Below, one piece after another: positions 1 through 7,622 of a stretch of DNA of 64,000 nucleotides. Position 1 is the stretch's first letter; each line of letters begins with the position of its first letter. The notes under the pieces are model-generated. The model worked only from the letters and a program-made list of their open reading frames with translations, searched no databases and was not told the origin of the DNA. A program made the position numbers and the translations under genes. The stretch comes from Bradyrhizobium paxllaeri (GTDB lineage Bacteria; Pseudomonadota; Alphaproteobacteria; Rhizobiales; Xanthobacteraceae): assembly GCF_001693515.2 (NCBI RefSeq), contig NZ_CP042968.1, forward strand, positions 7,068,001 to 7,132,000, in the 5' to 3' direction.

Positions 1-243
1 GTCGCCGCCGGTGACAACACGCTTTCCATCGGATGTCGTGCAAAGGATCCCGCCGCCATGGATGGCGACGGTCGAGATTTCGCCCGCTTGATTTACCAGG
101 GCTGCGTTTTCCTCGGTGCCGACGAACACCGCGGTGTCGCCGAGGAAATGCACAGCGGTTGCGGTTACGCCGATAGCGAGCCGCCGCACCTGGTCGGTGA
201 GGGAAGCGATGGAGGGCCTTTCGCCCGGATCGAACTGTGTCAT
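1..243 (-). CDS. WD40-repeat protein, N-terminal part (runs off the window)
   Basis: Only the first 81 codons are inside the window. The ATG shares one base with the TGA of the upstream GTPase gene (TGATG), so the two are almost certainly translationally coupled. The visible protein begins MTQFDPGERPSIASL and continues with short beta-strand-like stretches (TAVHFLGDTAVFVGTEE, then VAIHGGGILC and RVVTGGD), typical of a WD40 beta-propeller. No signal peptide is visible, so it should be cytoplasmic, unlike the periplasmic propeller AztD of some zinc systems. In alphaproteobacteria a WD40 protein often follows a COG0523 GTPase. The zinc-related role is inferred from the operon only. Confidence 0.72.
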   Translation of the reverse strand, partial: MTQFDPGERPSIASLTDQVRRLAIGVTATAVHFLGDTAVFVGTEENAALVNQAGEISTVAIHGGGILCTTSDGKRVVTGGD

Positions 244-1295
244 CACGTGACGATACAGGCTTCAAAACCGTCGCGGATCGCCTTCTCCGGCAATTCGCGG
301 CCGATGAACACGACGCGGCTTTCGCGCGGCTCGCCTTCCTTCCACTTCCGCTGATGATCGCCTTCCAGCATCATGTGGACGCCTTGGAATACGTAGCGGT
401 CGTCATCATCGGTGAAGGCGAGAATGCCCTTCGAGCGCAAAATCTTCTGCCCCTCGGTGGCGACGAGGTTTTGCAGCCACGGCATGAATAAATTCGGGTC
501 GAGCGGCTTGTCCGAGCGCAGCGACAGCGATTGCATGTCCTCGTCGTGGTAGTGCTTCAGCCCGCCATGGCTGTGGCCGTGATCGTGGTCATGACCGTGG
601 TGATGATGATCGTGGTCATGGTGATGATGATCGTCGCCGGCATCGAGGAATTCCGGTTCGATCTCGAGAATACGATCCAGATCGAACGCGCCGCGCTCCA
701 GCACATCCGCCAGCGCAACCTTGCAGCGCTCGGTGCGGTGCAGCTTTGCGTAAGGGTTGATGCCGCGAATCCGGGCTTCGACTTCGGCGAGCTCCGGCTT
801 GGAGACGAGATCGGTCTTGTTGAGCACGATGACGTCGGCAAAGGCGATCTGGTTCTTGGCCTCCGGAGCGTCCTTGAGACGGTCGCTCAGCCATTTCGCA
901 TCGGCCACCGTCACTACCGCATCGAGCCGCGCGTTCTTTTGTACGTCCTCGTCGACGAAAAAAGTCTGCGCCACCGGCGCTGGATCGGCGAGGCCCGTAG
1001 TCTCGACGATGATGGCGTCAAACTTGCCCTTGCGCTTCATCAAGCCGTCCATGATGCGGACGAGGTCGCCGCGCACGGTGCAACAGACGCAGCCATTGTT
1101 CATCTCGAACACTTCCTCATCGGCACCGATGATGAGGTCGTTGTCGATGCCGATCTCGCCGAATTCATTGACGATGACGGCGTACTTCTTGCCGTGGTTT
1201 TCCGACAGGATGCGATTGAGCAGTGTGGTCTTGCCGGCGCCGAGATAGCCCGTCAGCACGGTCACTGGAATTTTTTGGGACGACAATTCAGACAT
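243..1295 (-). CDS. CobW/COG0523-family GTP-binding metallochaperone
   Basis: A 350-residue G3E GTPase. The P-loop GYLGAGKTT is at residues 16-24, the family metal motif CVCC at 69-72 and the guanine-specificity NKTD near 160. A long histidine/aspartate-rich stretch lies at about 220-250, followed by a CobW C-terminal domain. COG0523 proteins use GTP hydrolysis to deliver metals to client proteins; those next to zinc transporters and under Zur control are zinc-starvation chaperones of the ZigA/ZagA type. It lies 51 bases downstream of the binding-protein gene and overlaps the WD40 gene by one base. Zinc specificity is inferred from the His-rich stretch and the operon. Confidence 0.92.
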   Translation of the reverse strand: MSELSSQKIPVTVLTGYLGAGKTTLLNRILSENHGKKYAVIVNEFGEIGIDNDLIIGADEEVFEMNNGCVCCTVRGDLVRIMDGLMKRKGKFDAIIVETTGLADPAPVAQTFFVDEDVQKNARLDAVVTVADAKWLSDRLKDAPEAKNQIAFADVIVLNKTDLVSKPELAEVEARIRGINPYAKLHRTERCKVALADVLERGAFDLDRILEIEPEFLDAGDDHHHHDHDHHHHGHDHDHGHSHGGLKHYHDEDMQSLSLRSDKPLDPNLFMPWLQNLVATEGQKILRSKGILAFTDDDDRYVFQGVHMMLEGDHQRKWKEGEPRESRVVFIGRELPEKAIRDGFEACIVT

Positions 1296-1346
1296 AATAG
1301 CTCCGGAACGGAATTGTAGCGCGCGAGCAGCAGGGAGGCCCCTGCC

Positions 1347-2216
1347 CTATTGGCTCAGCGCGCCGGTCAGGGCCTTTATATTGTGCCTGACCATCGCAAT
1401 GTAAGTGGGAGAATCGCCCTTTTCGCCCGTTAAACTGTCGGAATAGAGCGTTCCGCCGACCCTGGCGCCGGTCTCGGCCGAGATCCGGCCCATCAGGCGG
1501 GGGTCGGTGATATTTTCCATAAAAACGGCCGGTATTTTGGTGGCCCGGATCTGGGTGATGATCCGCGCGACGTCGCGAGCACTGGCCTCCGATTCGGTGG
1601 AGACGCCGAGCGGCGCGATGAATTCGATGCCATAGGCGCTCGCGAAATAGCCGAAGGCATCGTGGGTCGAGATCACCTTGCGGCGGCCTTCCGGAATTTT
1701 TGCCACCGCCTCGCGCACCTCGCGGTCGAGCGCGTCGAGCTGCGCCAGATAGACGCCGGCGTTGGACTTGAAGGTTTCGGCATTGGCGGGATCGGCGGCC
1801 GTCAGCGCATCGCGGATATTGGCGACATAGATCTTCGCATTGGCAACGGACTGCCAGGCGTGCGGGTCGGCATGCGAGCCGAGCTTGAGCGGCGTGATGC
1901 CTGTCGTCGCGGTCACAATGGCCGCCTTGCCGCCGGCGGACTTCGCCAGCCGCGACATCCAGCCCTCGAACCCGAGGCCGTTGACGAAGACGAGCCTGGC
2001 ATCCGCCATCCTCTTGGCGTCCGCCGGCGTCGGCACATAGACATGCGCATCGCCGTCGGGTCCGACCAGCGTCGTGACGGCGACATGATCACCGCCGACA
2101 TTGCGGACGAAGTCGCCGAGGATCGAAAAACTGGCGACGACGTTGAGGCGATCCGCGGCGCGGACCGGGCCGACGGCGGCAATCAAGACGAGAGCGACGA
2201 GCCAGAGCCGGATCAT
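1347..2216 (-). CDS. znuA: Zinc (or zinc/manganese) ABC transporter periplasmic binding protein
   Basis: A 289-residue cluster A-I metal-binding protein with a signal peptide (about residues 1-20, cleavage after VRA). Four expected metal ligands can be placed: His58 (GDAHVY), His119 (DPHAW), His185 (STHDAF) and Asp260 (YSDSL). The long His-rich loop of classical ZnuA is absent, so it resembles AztC-like or Mn/Zn-type proteins, and zinc is favoured by context. The ATG at 2216 begins just after the permease stop and precedes a clear signal peptide; longer in-frame starts would run into the permease gene. The gene symbol is a family-level assignment. Confidence 0.9.
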   Translation of the reverse strand: MIRLWLVALVLIAAVGPVRAADRLNVVASFSILGDFVRNVGGDHVAVTTLVGPDGDAHVYVPTPADAKRMADARLVFVNGLGFEGWMSRLAKSAGGKAAIVTATTGITPLKLGSHADPHAWQSVANAKIYVANIRDALTAADPANAETFKSNAGVYLAQLDALDREVREAVAKIPEGRRKVISTHDAFGYFASAYGIEFIAPLGVSTESEASARDVARIITQIRATKIPAVFMENITDPRLMGRISAETGARVGGTLYSDSLTGEKGDSPTYIAMVRHNIKALTGALSQ

Positions 2217-2218
2217 GA

Positions 2219-3088
2219 CTATGCCTCGAGGTGCCGGCCGGGAAACATCTGCCGCACCAGGCCGCTGACAGGGCCGAACAACAACGAGGCCACGTAGAGC
2301 ACTGCGGCGACCAGAATGATCGCAGGGCCTGAGGGGATCTTGGTCTGGAACGACAGCACCAGCCCGGCATAGCCGGACACGATGGCGCTGGCGACTGCGA
2401 TGCAGATCATGCCGGTGATGTCGCGCGACCAGAACCGCGCGATACCGGCGGGCAGGATCATCAGGCCGACGCCGAGCAGCGTGCCGAGCGCGTGAAAGCC
2501 GTTGACCAGGTTGATCACGACCAGCGCCAGGAACGCCAGATGCGCGGGCGCGCCGGCGCGAGAGACCGTGCGCAAAAAAACCGGATCGACGCATTCGATC
2601 ACCAGGGGGCGGTAGATCACCGCCATCACCAGCAGCGTGATGGTGGCGTTGAAGGCAATGACGAGCAGGGTCTGGTCATCCATCGCGAGGATGTTGCCGA
2701 ACAGCACGTGCAACAGGTCGATATTGGTGCCCTTGATGGAGACGATGGTGACGCCGAGCGCCAGCGACACCAGATAGAAGGTCGCGAGCGAGGCGTCTTC
2801 CTTCAATTCGGTATTGCGCGCGACGAGGCCGGCGAGCAGCGCCACAGTAAAGCCCGCGATCAATCCGCCGGTCGTCATCGCAAACAGATTGAGCCCGGAG
2901 ACGAGGAAGCCGATCGCCGCCCCCGGCAGGATCGCATGCGCCATCGCATCGCCGACCAGGCTCATCCGCCGCAGCATCAGGAACACGCCGATCGGCGCGG
3001 CGCCAAGCGCGAGCGCCGTCACGGCGGCGAGCGCGCGGCGCATGAACTCGAATTCGAGGAAGGGCGCGAACAGCGCGTCGTACAGCAT
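2219..3088 (-). CDS. znuB: Zinc ABC transporter permease
   Basis: A 289-residue ABC-3 family membrane protein with about eight or nine hydrophobic segments. It contains the family stretch GAAPIGVFLMLRRMSLVGDA near residues 30-50, followed by MAHAILPGAAIGFL. It forms the inner-membrane channel for the metal released by the binding protein. The ATG at 3088 overlaps the ATPase TGA by one base (TGATG) and is favoured over a more upstream in-frame start buried in the ATPase gene. The stop is two bases before the binding-protein start. Confidence 0.93.
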   Translation of the reverse strand: MLYDALFAPFLEFEFMRRALAAVTALALGAAPIGVFLMLRRMSLVGDAMAHAILPGAAIGFLVSGLNLFAMTTGGLIAGFTVALLAGLVARNTELKEDASLATFYLVSLALGVTIVSIKGTNIDLLHVLFGNILAMDDQTLLVIAFNATITLLVMAVIYRPLVIECVDPVFLRTVSRAGAPAHLAFLALVVINLVNGFHALGTLLGVGLMILPAGIARFWSRDITGMICIAVASAIVSGYAGLVLSFQTKIPSGPAIILVAAVLYVASLLFGPVSGLVRQMFPGRHLEA

Positions 3089-3843
3089 CAGGCCGCTCGC
3101 GACGGCATGTCGGCGGCGCACGCCGCGGCGCTGTCGTCGAAGGCTTCGCACATCTTCATCGCGACAAGCAGGTTTTCCGGCGTCAGCGCGTCAGCGGTCG
3201 GCCCCCACGCGACCGGCCCGCGCGCCAGCAGCAGGGTTTCGGGGAAGTGGCTTCGCACCATCTCGAGATCATGCAGCGCCGCCAGCACGGTGCGCCCCTC
3301 GCCATGCCAGCGCCCCACCAACGCGATCAGGTCCGCCGAGGTTTTGGCGTCGATGGCGTTGAACGGCTCATCCAGAACGATCAGTCGCGCATCCTGCAGC
3401 AGCACCCGCGCAAACAGCATGCGCTGCATCTGGCCGCCCGACAGCGTGCCGATCGCGCGGTTTTCGAACCCGTTGAGCCCGACGGCGGCGAGCGCGGCCA
3501 GTATCTTTCCGCGCGCGGCCTTGCCGATGCCGCCGAACGGCCCGGTCGAACGCCACAGCCCGCTGCCTACGAAATCGAACACCGAGATCGGAAAGCTGCG
3601 ATCGATGTCGACGCTCTGCGGCAGATAGGCGATGTCCCTGCTATCGAGGCCGCCGAGATCGATTGATCCCGACAGCGGCTTCAGAATTCCGGCGAGCCCG
3701 CGCAACAGCGTCGACTTGCCGGCGCCGTTCGGCCCGATCACGGCCAGCAGTGCGCCCGGCGCGACCTCGCCATTGAGATGGTGTACCGCCGGGTGGCGGT
3801 CATAGCCGAGCGTGACATTCCGGAATTTGATCGCCACGGCCAT
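3088..3843 (-). CDS. znuC: Zinc ABC transporter ATP-binding protein
   Basis: A 251-residue ABC ATPase. Walker A is GPNGAGKST (about residues 37-45), the signature is LSGGQMQR, Walker B is LIVLDEPFNAID and the switch histidine is in ALHDLEMV. It powers metal import through the adjacent permease. The ATG at 3843 lies two bases after the stop of the upstream His-rich microprotein gene. A residue or two near the C terminus (Cys, His, Asp) might bind metal, but no clear C-terminal metal motif is present. Confidence 0.93.
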   Translation of the reverse strand: MAVAIKFRNVTLGYDRHPAVHHLNGEVAPGALLAVIGPNGAGKSTLLRGLAGILKPLSGSIDLGGLDSRDIAYLPQSVDIDRSFPISVFDFVGSGLWRSTGPFGGIGKAARGKILAALAAVGLNGFENRAIGTLSGGQMQRMLFARVLLQDARLIVLDEPFNAIDAKTSADLIALVGRWHGEGRTVLAALHDLEMVRSHFPETLLLARGPVAWGPTADALTPENLLVAMKMCEAFDDSAAACAADMPSRAA

Positions 3844-3845
3844 GC

Positions 3846-4037
3846 TCACCTCATCGCCAGCAGCACGACGGCCCACAGGGCGGCCGAGACGGCAAACGCC
3901 GCGGCGAGCCGGGCAGTGACGGTCATCCGCAGGATCGACCACGGCGCGGCCTGCGCCGGATGCGGCGTTGCTGGGCCGTGAGAATGGGCGTGGCCGTGGT
4001 GGTGATGGGCATGGTCGTGGGAATGAGCGTGAGGCAT
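3846..4037 (-). CDS. His-rich single-span membrane microprotein, first gene of the zinc operon
   Basis: A 63-residue protein. The first 21 residues are MPHAHSHDHAHHHHGHAH plus SHG, with nine or more histidines and two aspartates. After a short Pro/Ala linker and WSILRM comes one hydrophobic helix at about residues 43-62 ending in AMR. The stop is two bases before the ATPase start, and the ATG is only five to eight bases from a Zur-type palindrome. I do not recognise a named family. A role as a membrane-anchored zinc-binding accessory of the ABC importer is inferred from composition and position. The coding frame is supported by the tight operon packing. Confidence 0.8.
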   Translation of the reverse strand: MPHAHSHDHAHHHHGHAHSHGPATPHPAQAAPWSILRMTVTARLAAAFAVSAALWAVVLLAMR

Positions 4038-4042
4038 CAGAG

Positions 4043-4064
4043 AACGTTATATTATAACATTACG
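4043..4064. promoter_or_regulatory. Zur-type operator palindrome
   Basis: The core GTTATATTATAAC at 4046-4058 has perfect six-base arms around a single T. The wider sequence closely follows the known Zur box pattern (GTTATA-n-TATAAC, flanked by CATT). On the minus strand the core contains a perfect TATAAT (4056-4051). If that is the -10 element, repressor binding would block RNA polymerase directly, and the transcript would start only a few bases before the ATG at 4037. No good -35 hexamer was seen at the right spacing. Confidence 0.85.
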
Positions 4065-4150
4065 GGAGTCTATGCGCCGGAACGGCCGTAGGCAGACCCC
4101 GTCCCGGCTACTTGAACGCGGCAGCCGACGGAAGCGACCAATTCCCCGTG

Positions 4151-4633
4151 ATGACCGAGAACGCCACCCCAGCGAAACCTTCTGCTGATCCCGAGCGCGG
4201 CTGCAGCCTGCGCGAATGGCTGATCGATGCGCTGGCGCTCGGCATGGGCGGCCTTGCGATTTACCACTACAAGCCGGAAGACTTCCTCGCCGGGCTCATT
4301 ATCTTCGTCGGCGCCTATGCGCTCACGCATTCCCTGCAGGGGCTGAACTGGCAATCGCTCCGCGGTATTTCCGAATTCCTGCTGATCCTACTCACCCCAA
4401 CGATCCATCTGGGCACGCTCGTGATGGCGCCCGCGGCGAGCCTCCCTGGCATGGTCGCGACGTTCCTGCTGCCCGGAATTGCACAAGCGTATTGGCTTTG
4501 GGCATTGTGGCCAGCGACAGGCGCCCCGTCTCATCCGCTGGCCATGATATGTGCGGCGTGGCTCGCCCTGCTCGGGATCTGGATTGCTGCGAAGACGATG
4601 CTCGCCGGCGGGCGCGCACCGCAGCCCAACTGA
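4151..4633 (+). CDS. Uncharacterised small membrane protein
   Basis: A 160-residue protein with about four or five hydrophobic segments (DALALGMGGLAIYHY, FLAGLIIFVGAYALTHSL, FLLILLTPTIHLGTLVM, FLLPGIAQAYWLWALW, AMICAAWLALLGIWIA). No family is recognised. The ATG at 4151 is chosen; an in-frame TTG at 4112 would add 13 residues. It is divergent from the zinc operon and starts about 90 bases from the Zur palindrome, so co-regulation is possible but not shown. Confidence 0.7.
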   Translation: MTENATPAKPSADPERGCSLREWLIDALALGMGGLAIYHYKPEDFLAGLIIFVGAYALTHSLQGLNWQSLRGISEFLLILLTPTIHLGTLVMAPAASLPGMVATFLLPGIAQAYWLWALWPATGAPSHPLAMICAAWLALLGIWIAAKTMLAGGRAPQPN

Positions 4634-4674
4634 AGACATTCACCGCGGCTTGAGCCGCTAACTTCGCGGCCGCC

Positions 4675-4812
4675 CTAAAACCGAATGCCGATCGATGCGG
4701 CAGCCGGCCGGATCATCTGCACGATAACATTGGTATATCGACTGCCGTTGAAGTTGACGTCAACCACCCACAACACGAACACGGCAACGAATGCGGCGCC
4801 CACGGCTTTCAT
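4675..4812 (-). CDS. Conserved-looking 45-residue membrane microprotein
   Basis: An intact small frame from ATG 4812 to TAG 4675. The N-terminal half is one hydrophobic helix (AVGAAFVAVFVLWVVDV), followed by NFNGSRYTNVIVQMIRPA and ending GIRF. The combination of a signal-anchor-like helix with the VDVNFNGSRYT segment resembles small conserved hypothetical proteins I recall from Bradyrhizobium; this is memory, not a search. Function unknown. Confidence 0.65.
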   Translation of the reverse strand: MKAVGAAFVAVFVLWVVDVNFNGSRYTNVIVQMIRPAAASIGIRF

Positions 4813-4872
4813 GAATTGTTAACGATTGAGGTACGGAAAGAGTTCCGGGGCCGCGATCTCCTACCCCCGCCC

Positions 4873-5085
4873 CTAGGGCATCTGGGGCCGCCGATGTGTT
4901 ATTCGAGGAAGCCACGCGTGGGCTTTTTCCCACTCAAGGACAGAGGTTTCCAGACATTTATCCGCTGCGACCTGATCGTTCGGGTGTGCTTTTTGGCAAC
5001 CGTCACGTTCCTTTGCCTCGTCAAAACGAGAACATCCCACCACCAACAACAGCAATAGTGCGGCAATCGTCGATAGGCTTCTCAC
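4873..5085 (-). CDS. Small predicted lipoprotein
   Basis: A 70-residue protein starting at a GTG (5085) preceded by AGGACGAGG, a good ribosome-binding sequence. The signal peptide has the hydrophobic core STIAALLLLLVV and a lipobox ending VVGC, so the mature protein should be a lipid-anchored peptide of about 50 residues containing two more cysteines (DGCQKAH and DKCLETS) that could form a disulfide. An ATG 36 bases upstream is possible but has no ribosome-binding site. Function unknown. Confidence 0.65.
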   Translation of the reverse strand: MRSLSTIAALLLLLVVGCSRFDEAKERDGCQKAHPNDQVAADKCLETSVLEWEKAHAWLPRITHRRPQMP

Positions 5086-5247
5086 GGTCCTCGTCCTGCG
5101 TTGCGATAACATGGTTGTCACCGAGACGGGTCAGGTACCGATAGGTCGAGATGAGGCGGCGAGACGGATTGGCCGTGCGGGTTACGCTTGCAGCAGACAT
5201 CGCCGCGGTCACCAGTGCGTTGGCGACGGCTGAGCAGCGTAGGTGTT

Positions 5248-5279
5248 GGGCCGGGTCGCCAATAACCGCGACCCGGCCC
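5248..5279. terminator. 12-bp GC-rich stem-loop
   Basis: A perfect 12-base inverted repeat (GGGCCGGGTCGC / GCGACCCGGCCC) with an 8-base loop. It starts 22 bases beyond the stop of the secreted-protein gene at 5302 (minus strand). On the plus strand it is followed by CACGTTTT; on the minus strand no T-run follows, so termination efficiency for the minus gene is uncertain. Confidence 0.55.
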
Positions 5280-5301
5280 CACGTTTTCAATAAAAATGAT
5301 C

Positions 5302-5640
5302 CTACTGACAGACGTACATTATGCTGTCGCCGCCCTTGATCGCAGTACCGGGCGTGCAGCCAATGCCATTGCGCGCCGCGTAGTCAGGCCAGCCGCTATA
5401 GCTGTACCCAGCACCACTCCAGGGGCCACCGAAATAGTAGGCCCTCACGGCGTACCAGGAGCCCGGCTCGACATAGGCCGCCCTCGCGGCGTAACCACGT
5501 GTGATATAGACCCGTTGCTGCGCCTCGGCCTTGCCGATCGACAGCGATACGCCGCCCTGCTCGGACCAGCCAGGCGAAAACAATGCCGCACATGCGAACG
5601 TCGACGCTGCAACTGCAACCGTTCTCAAAGTCATTTTCAT
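5302..5640 (-). CDS. Secreted Tyr/Gly-rich protein behind an FNR/FixK-type box
   Basis: A 112-residue exported protein. The ATG at 5640 follows AGAGGAGC. The signal peptide covers about residues 1-38, probably cleaved after KAEAQ. The mature part is rich in Tyr, Gly, Ala and Trp (YITRGYAARAAYVEPGSW, then YYFGGPWSGAGYSYSGWPDY) and ends with CTPGTAIKGGDSIMYVCQ, where two cysteines may pair. No family is recognised. An FNR/FixK-like palindrome lies about 60 bases upstream, suggesting induction at low oxygen. Confidence 0.72.
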   Translation of the reverse strand: MKMTLRTVAVAASTFACAALFSPGWSEQGGVSLSIGKAEAQQRVYITRGYAARAAYVEPGSWYAVRAYYFGGPWSGAGYSYSGWPDYAARNGIGCTPGTAIKGGDSIMYVCQ

Positions 5641-5696
5641 GCTCCTCTGCGTTGCTAGTCCCCGCGGCTTCAATCGTGCTTTTGCCGGTTGAGCTT

Positions 5697-5716
5697 CGCT
5701 TGACATAGATCAAGCG
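5697..5716. promoter_or_regulatory. FNR/FixK-type binding site
   Basis: TTGACATAGATCAA at 5700-5713 fits the FixK2/FNR consensus TTGA-N6-TCAA exactly, and the symmetry extends three more bases on each side (CGC ... GCG). Its centre is about 66 bases upstream of the ATG at 5640, which would suit activation at about -41 if the transcript starts near 5666. Not tested. Confidence 0.6.
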
Positions 5717-5864
5717 TCCTGGTCGTTCGATTGGGGCCATGGCCGCGGGTACGGGAGGTAGCGCTGCGCCAGATCAAGTCATGCGGCAGGACCTCTGCCC
5801 CGCGGACGCGCCAACTTTGGACTGACCGCCTTTTTGCCGACCGCCTCGCGAGCAGCCTTTCCGC

Positions 5865-6368
5865 TCACGGTTTCCCGATCACCATCGCGATCGCCGCCGC
5901 GAGAAACGGAAACGGCACCGACACCGCTGCGCGAAACCAGACGAACCTGGCTGGCATGAACGGGATTTCCCATAGGATCATGCGCTGGAAGGCGAACAGC
6001 GCCCAGGCGACGACATAGGCGATCACCTGCGGCGTGCCGCCGCCGACTTTCAGCGCCACCGCGCCGATTGAGAAGCCGACCACCGGGCCGCCGGGCGTTG
6101 CAGCGCCCGCGATGACAGCGGTCAGCACGCCGAACCAGCCGCTGTCGGGGCCGAGCCAGCCAGTGATGACTTCCGGCGGGATGACGGCGGCGATGTAGCC
6201 CGAACCGATGACGCCGAGCGCAATGCGCGGCACGATGTTGATGAAATCCATCGAGCCTTCGCGCACCGACGACACCAGCACGACACGGCCGCGCCGCCAG
6301 GCCATGAAGCCGAGAATGGCGACCGAGCCCCACAGCGTGACGTCGATGATCAGCGCGGAGAGCGTCAT
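5865..6368 (-). CDS. COG0701-type permease, second half-subunit
   Basis: A 167-residue membrane protein of the DUF318/COG0701 permease family, which includes ArsP and YraQ-like proteins. Hydrophobic segments alternate with conserved loops RIALGVIGSGYIAAVIPPEV and GAATPGGPVVGFSIG; the proline/glycine-rich PGGPVV motif is the family hallmark. Full-length relatives have about 300-350 residues with two such repeats. This gene encodes one repeat and the upstream gene the other, overlapping by four bases (ATGA). The substrate is unknown. Confidence 0.75.
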   Translation of the reverse strand: MTLSALIIDVTLWGSVAILGFMAWRRGRVVLVSSVREGSMDFINIVPRIALGVIGSGYIAAVIPPEVITGWLGPDSGWFGVLTAVIAGAATPGGPVVGFSIGAVALKVGGGTPQVIAYVVAWALFAFQRMILWEIPFMPARFVWFRAAVSVPFPFLAAAIAMVIGKP

Positions 6369-6961
6369 TCGGACGGCTCTCCCTTCGGGTAGATCCGCAC
6401 ATAGACGAAACGGCCGAGCCAGCCTGCCAATACCGGAATCGGCAGCGAGATGACCGCGCGCCAGAGCGTGAATTCGGTGCCGAGGATAGGCAGCTCCCAG
6501 GCGACCGCGCGGCCGTAGCCGATCAGCGTCCAGCTCACCACCATGGCGATGGTGGCGCCGAAATCCGCACCGACGGTGAGCAGCGCCGCCGCCACCGGAT
6601 AGGCGGTGAAGGGGCCGCCCGGCAGGATCGCGCCGAACGCGGTTCCGATCAGCAAGCCCTTCAGGCCTGATTCCGGACCGAGCGAGCGCGAGACTTTTTC
6701 GTGCGGCAGAATTTCCGCGATGAAGGCGCCGAGCAGGCAGCCGGCCAGCACGCGCGGAATGATTTCGCCGAACAGCCAGAGGTCATGGGTGAGGATCTTG
6801 AGTACGCCATCGATGCCATCGCGCCGCCAGACGATCGCCGCGCAGACCGCGACGAGCGCGCCGATCACGATCATCGACCAGCCGATCGGCTTGCGCGCAC
6901 GCCGCGGCTTCGGCTCGGCGTCGTCGGCTGGCGCCGGATCTGTTATCGGAGGTTCTGACAA
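6365..6961 (-). CDS. COG0701-type permease, first half-subunit
   Basis: A 198-residue membrane protein homologous to the downstream half (ILPGGPFTAYPVAAAL matches TPGGPVVGFSIGAVAL). A charged N-terminal tail of about 30 residues (PADDAEPKPRRARKP) precedes the first helix. No ATG fits: the start is taken as TTG 6961 (reading MSEPPITDPAP), with another TTG in frame at 7024. The four-base overlap with the next gene argues that the two are made together and form a heterodimeric permease. Confidence 0.72.
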   Translation of the reverse strand: MSEPPITDPAPADDAEPKPRRARKPIGWSMIVIGALVAVCAAIVWRRDGIDGVLKILTHDLWLFGEIIPRVLAGCLLGAFIAEILPHEKVSRSLGPESGLKGLLIGTAFGAILPGGPFTAYPVAAALLTVGADFGATIAMVVSWTLIGYGRAVAWELPILGTEFTLWRAVISLPIPVLAGWLGRFVYVRIYPKGEPSE

Positions 6962-7109
6962 GGCGATCGTGTGGGCGGGGGATGCTCGTTCACCCTGCTT
7001 AGTCCCGCTGATGTGACGACGCAAACGGAAGCTCGCACGATACCCATGCGCTTCTCAGGCATGGCCATGCGGGCATGTCACGCGGCCCGTGTTCGTACGG
7101 GTTATTGGT

Positions 7110-7484
7110 TCAGGTGAACTGGCGCACCAGCGCAAGGCCGGCGAACAACCCGGCAATCGAGAGCACGACAGAGCCGATCACGTAAAGCGCCGCCAGCGTG
7201 AGTTCGCCGCGCTCATAGAGCAATGCCGCATCGAGCGAATAGGCCGAGAACGTGGTGTAGCCGCCGAGGATGCCGGTCATCAGGAACAGCCGCCAGGGCT
7301 GCGAGGCCTCGCCCTTGAAGGCGAGATAGCCCGCGATCAGCCCCATCACGGTCGAGCCCGTGATGTTGATGATGAAGGTGCCCCAGGGAAAGCCGGTGCC
7401 CATGCAGCGGGCGCAGGTGACGTTGATGAGATGGCGCAGCGTCGCGCCGAGGCCGCCACCGACAAAGACCAGCAGATAGCTCAT
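7110..7484 (-). CDS. crcB: Fluoride ion exporter CrcB/Fluc
   Basis: A 124-residue, four-helix membrane protein. Family motifs are GGGLGATLRH at the N terminus, GTFIINITGSTVMG in helix 2 and TGILGGYTTFSAYSLD in helix 3 with the conserved Phe/Thr/Ser track. Fluc channels work as antiparallel dimers that let cytoplasmic fluoride leak out. No fluoride riboswitch was found in the 120 bases upstream, so expression may be constitutive. Confidence 0.93.
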   Translation of the reverse strand: MSYLLVFVGGGLGATLRHLINVTCARCMGTGFPWGTFIINITGSTVMGLIAGYLAFKGEASQPWRLFLMTGILGGYTTFSAYSLDAALLYERGELTLAALYVIGSVVLSIAGLFAGLALVRQFT

Positions 7485-7622
7485 CGCAGCAATTTTTCCA
7501 CGTCACGAAGTCCGGCATGCCGGTTGTGCCGCACCAGGGCGGTCACCGCAAGGATTGGAAGGCACACCGCAACGAAAAAGGCGGCAGCCGCAGCTACCGC
7601 CCTCTTAGAAATTCAATCGATT

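Noticed and set aside
597..640. Short tandem CAT/CAC repeats
   Set aside because: They are the coding sequence of the His-rich stretch of the COG0523 GTPase, not a separate repeat element.
5021..5290. 89-codon minus-strand frame between the lipoprotein and secreted-protein genes
   Set aside because: It overlaps the lipoprotein start region and the strong stem-loop, has no ribosome-binding site and no protein-like composition.
7485..7620. Possible fluoride riboswitch upstream of crcB
   Set aside because: The conserved fluoride aptamer bases were looked for on the minus strand and are not present.
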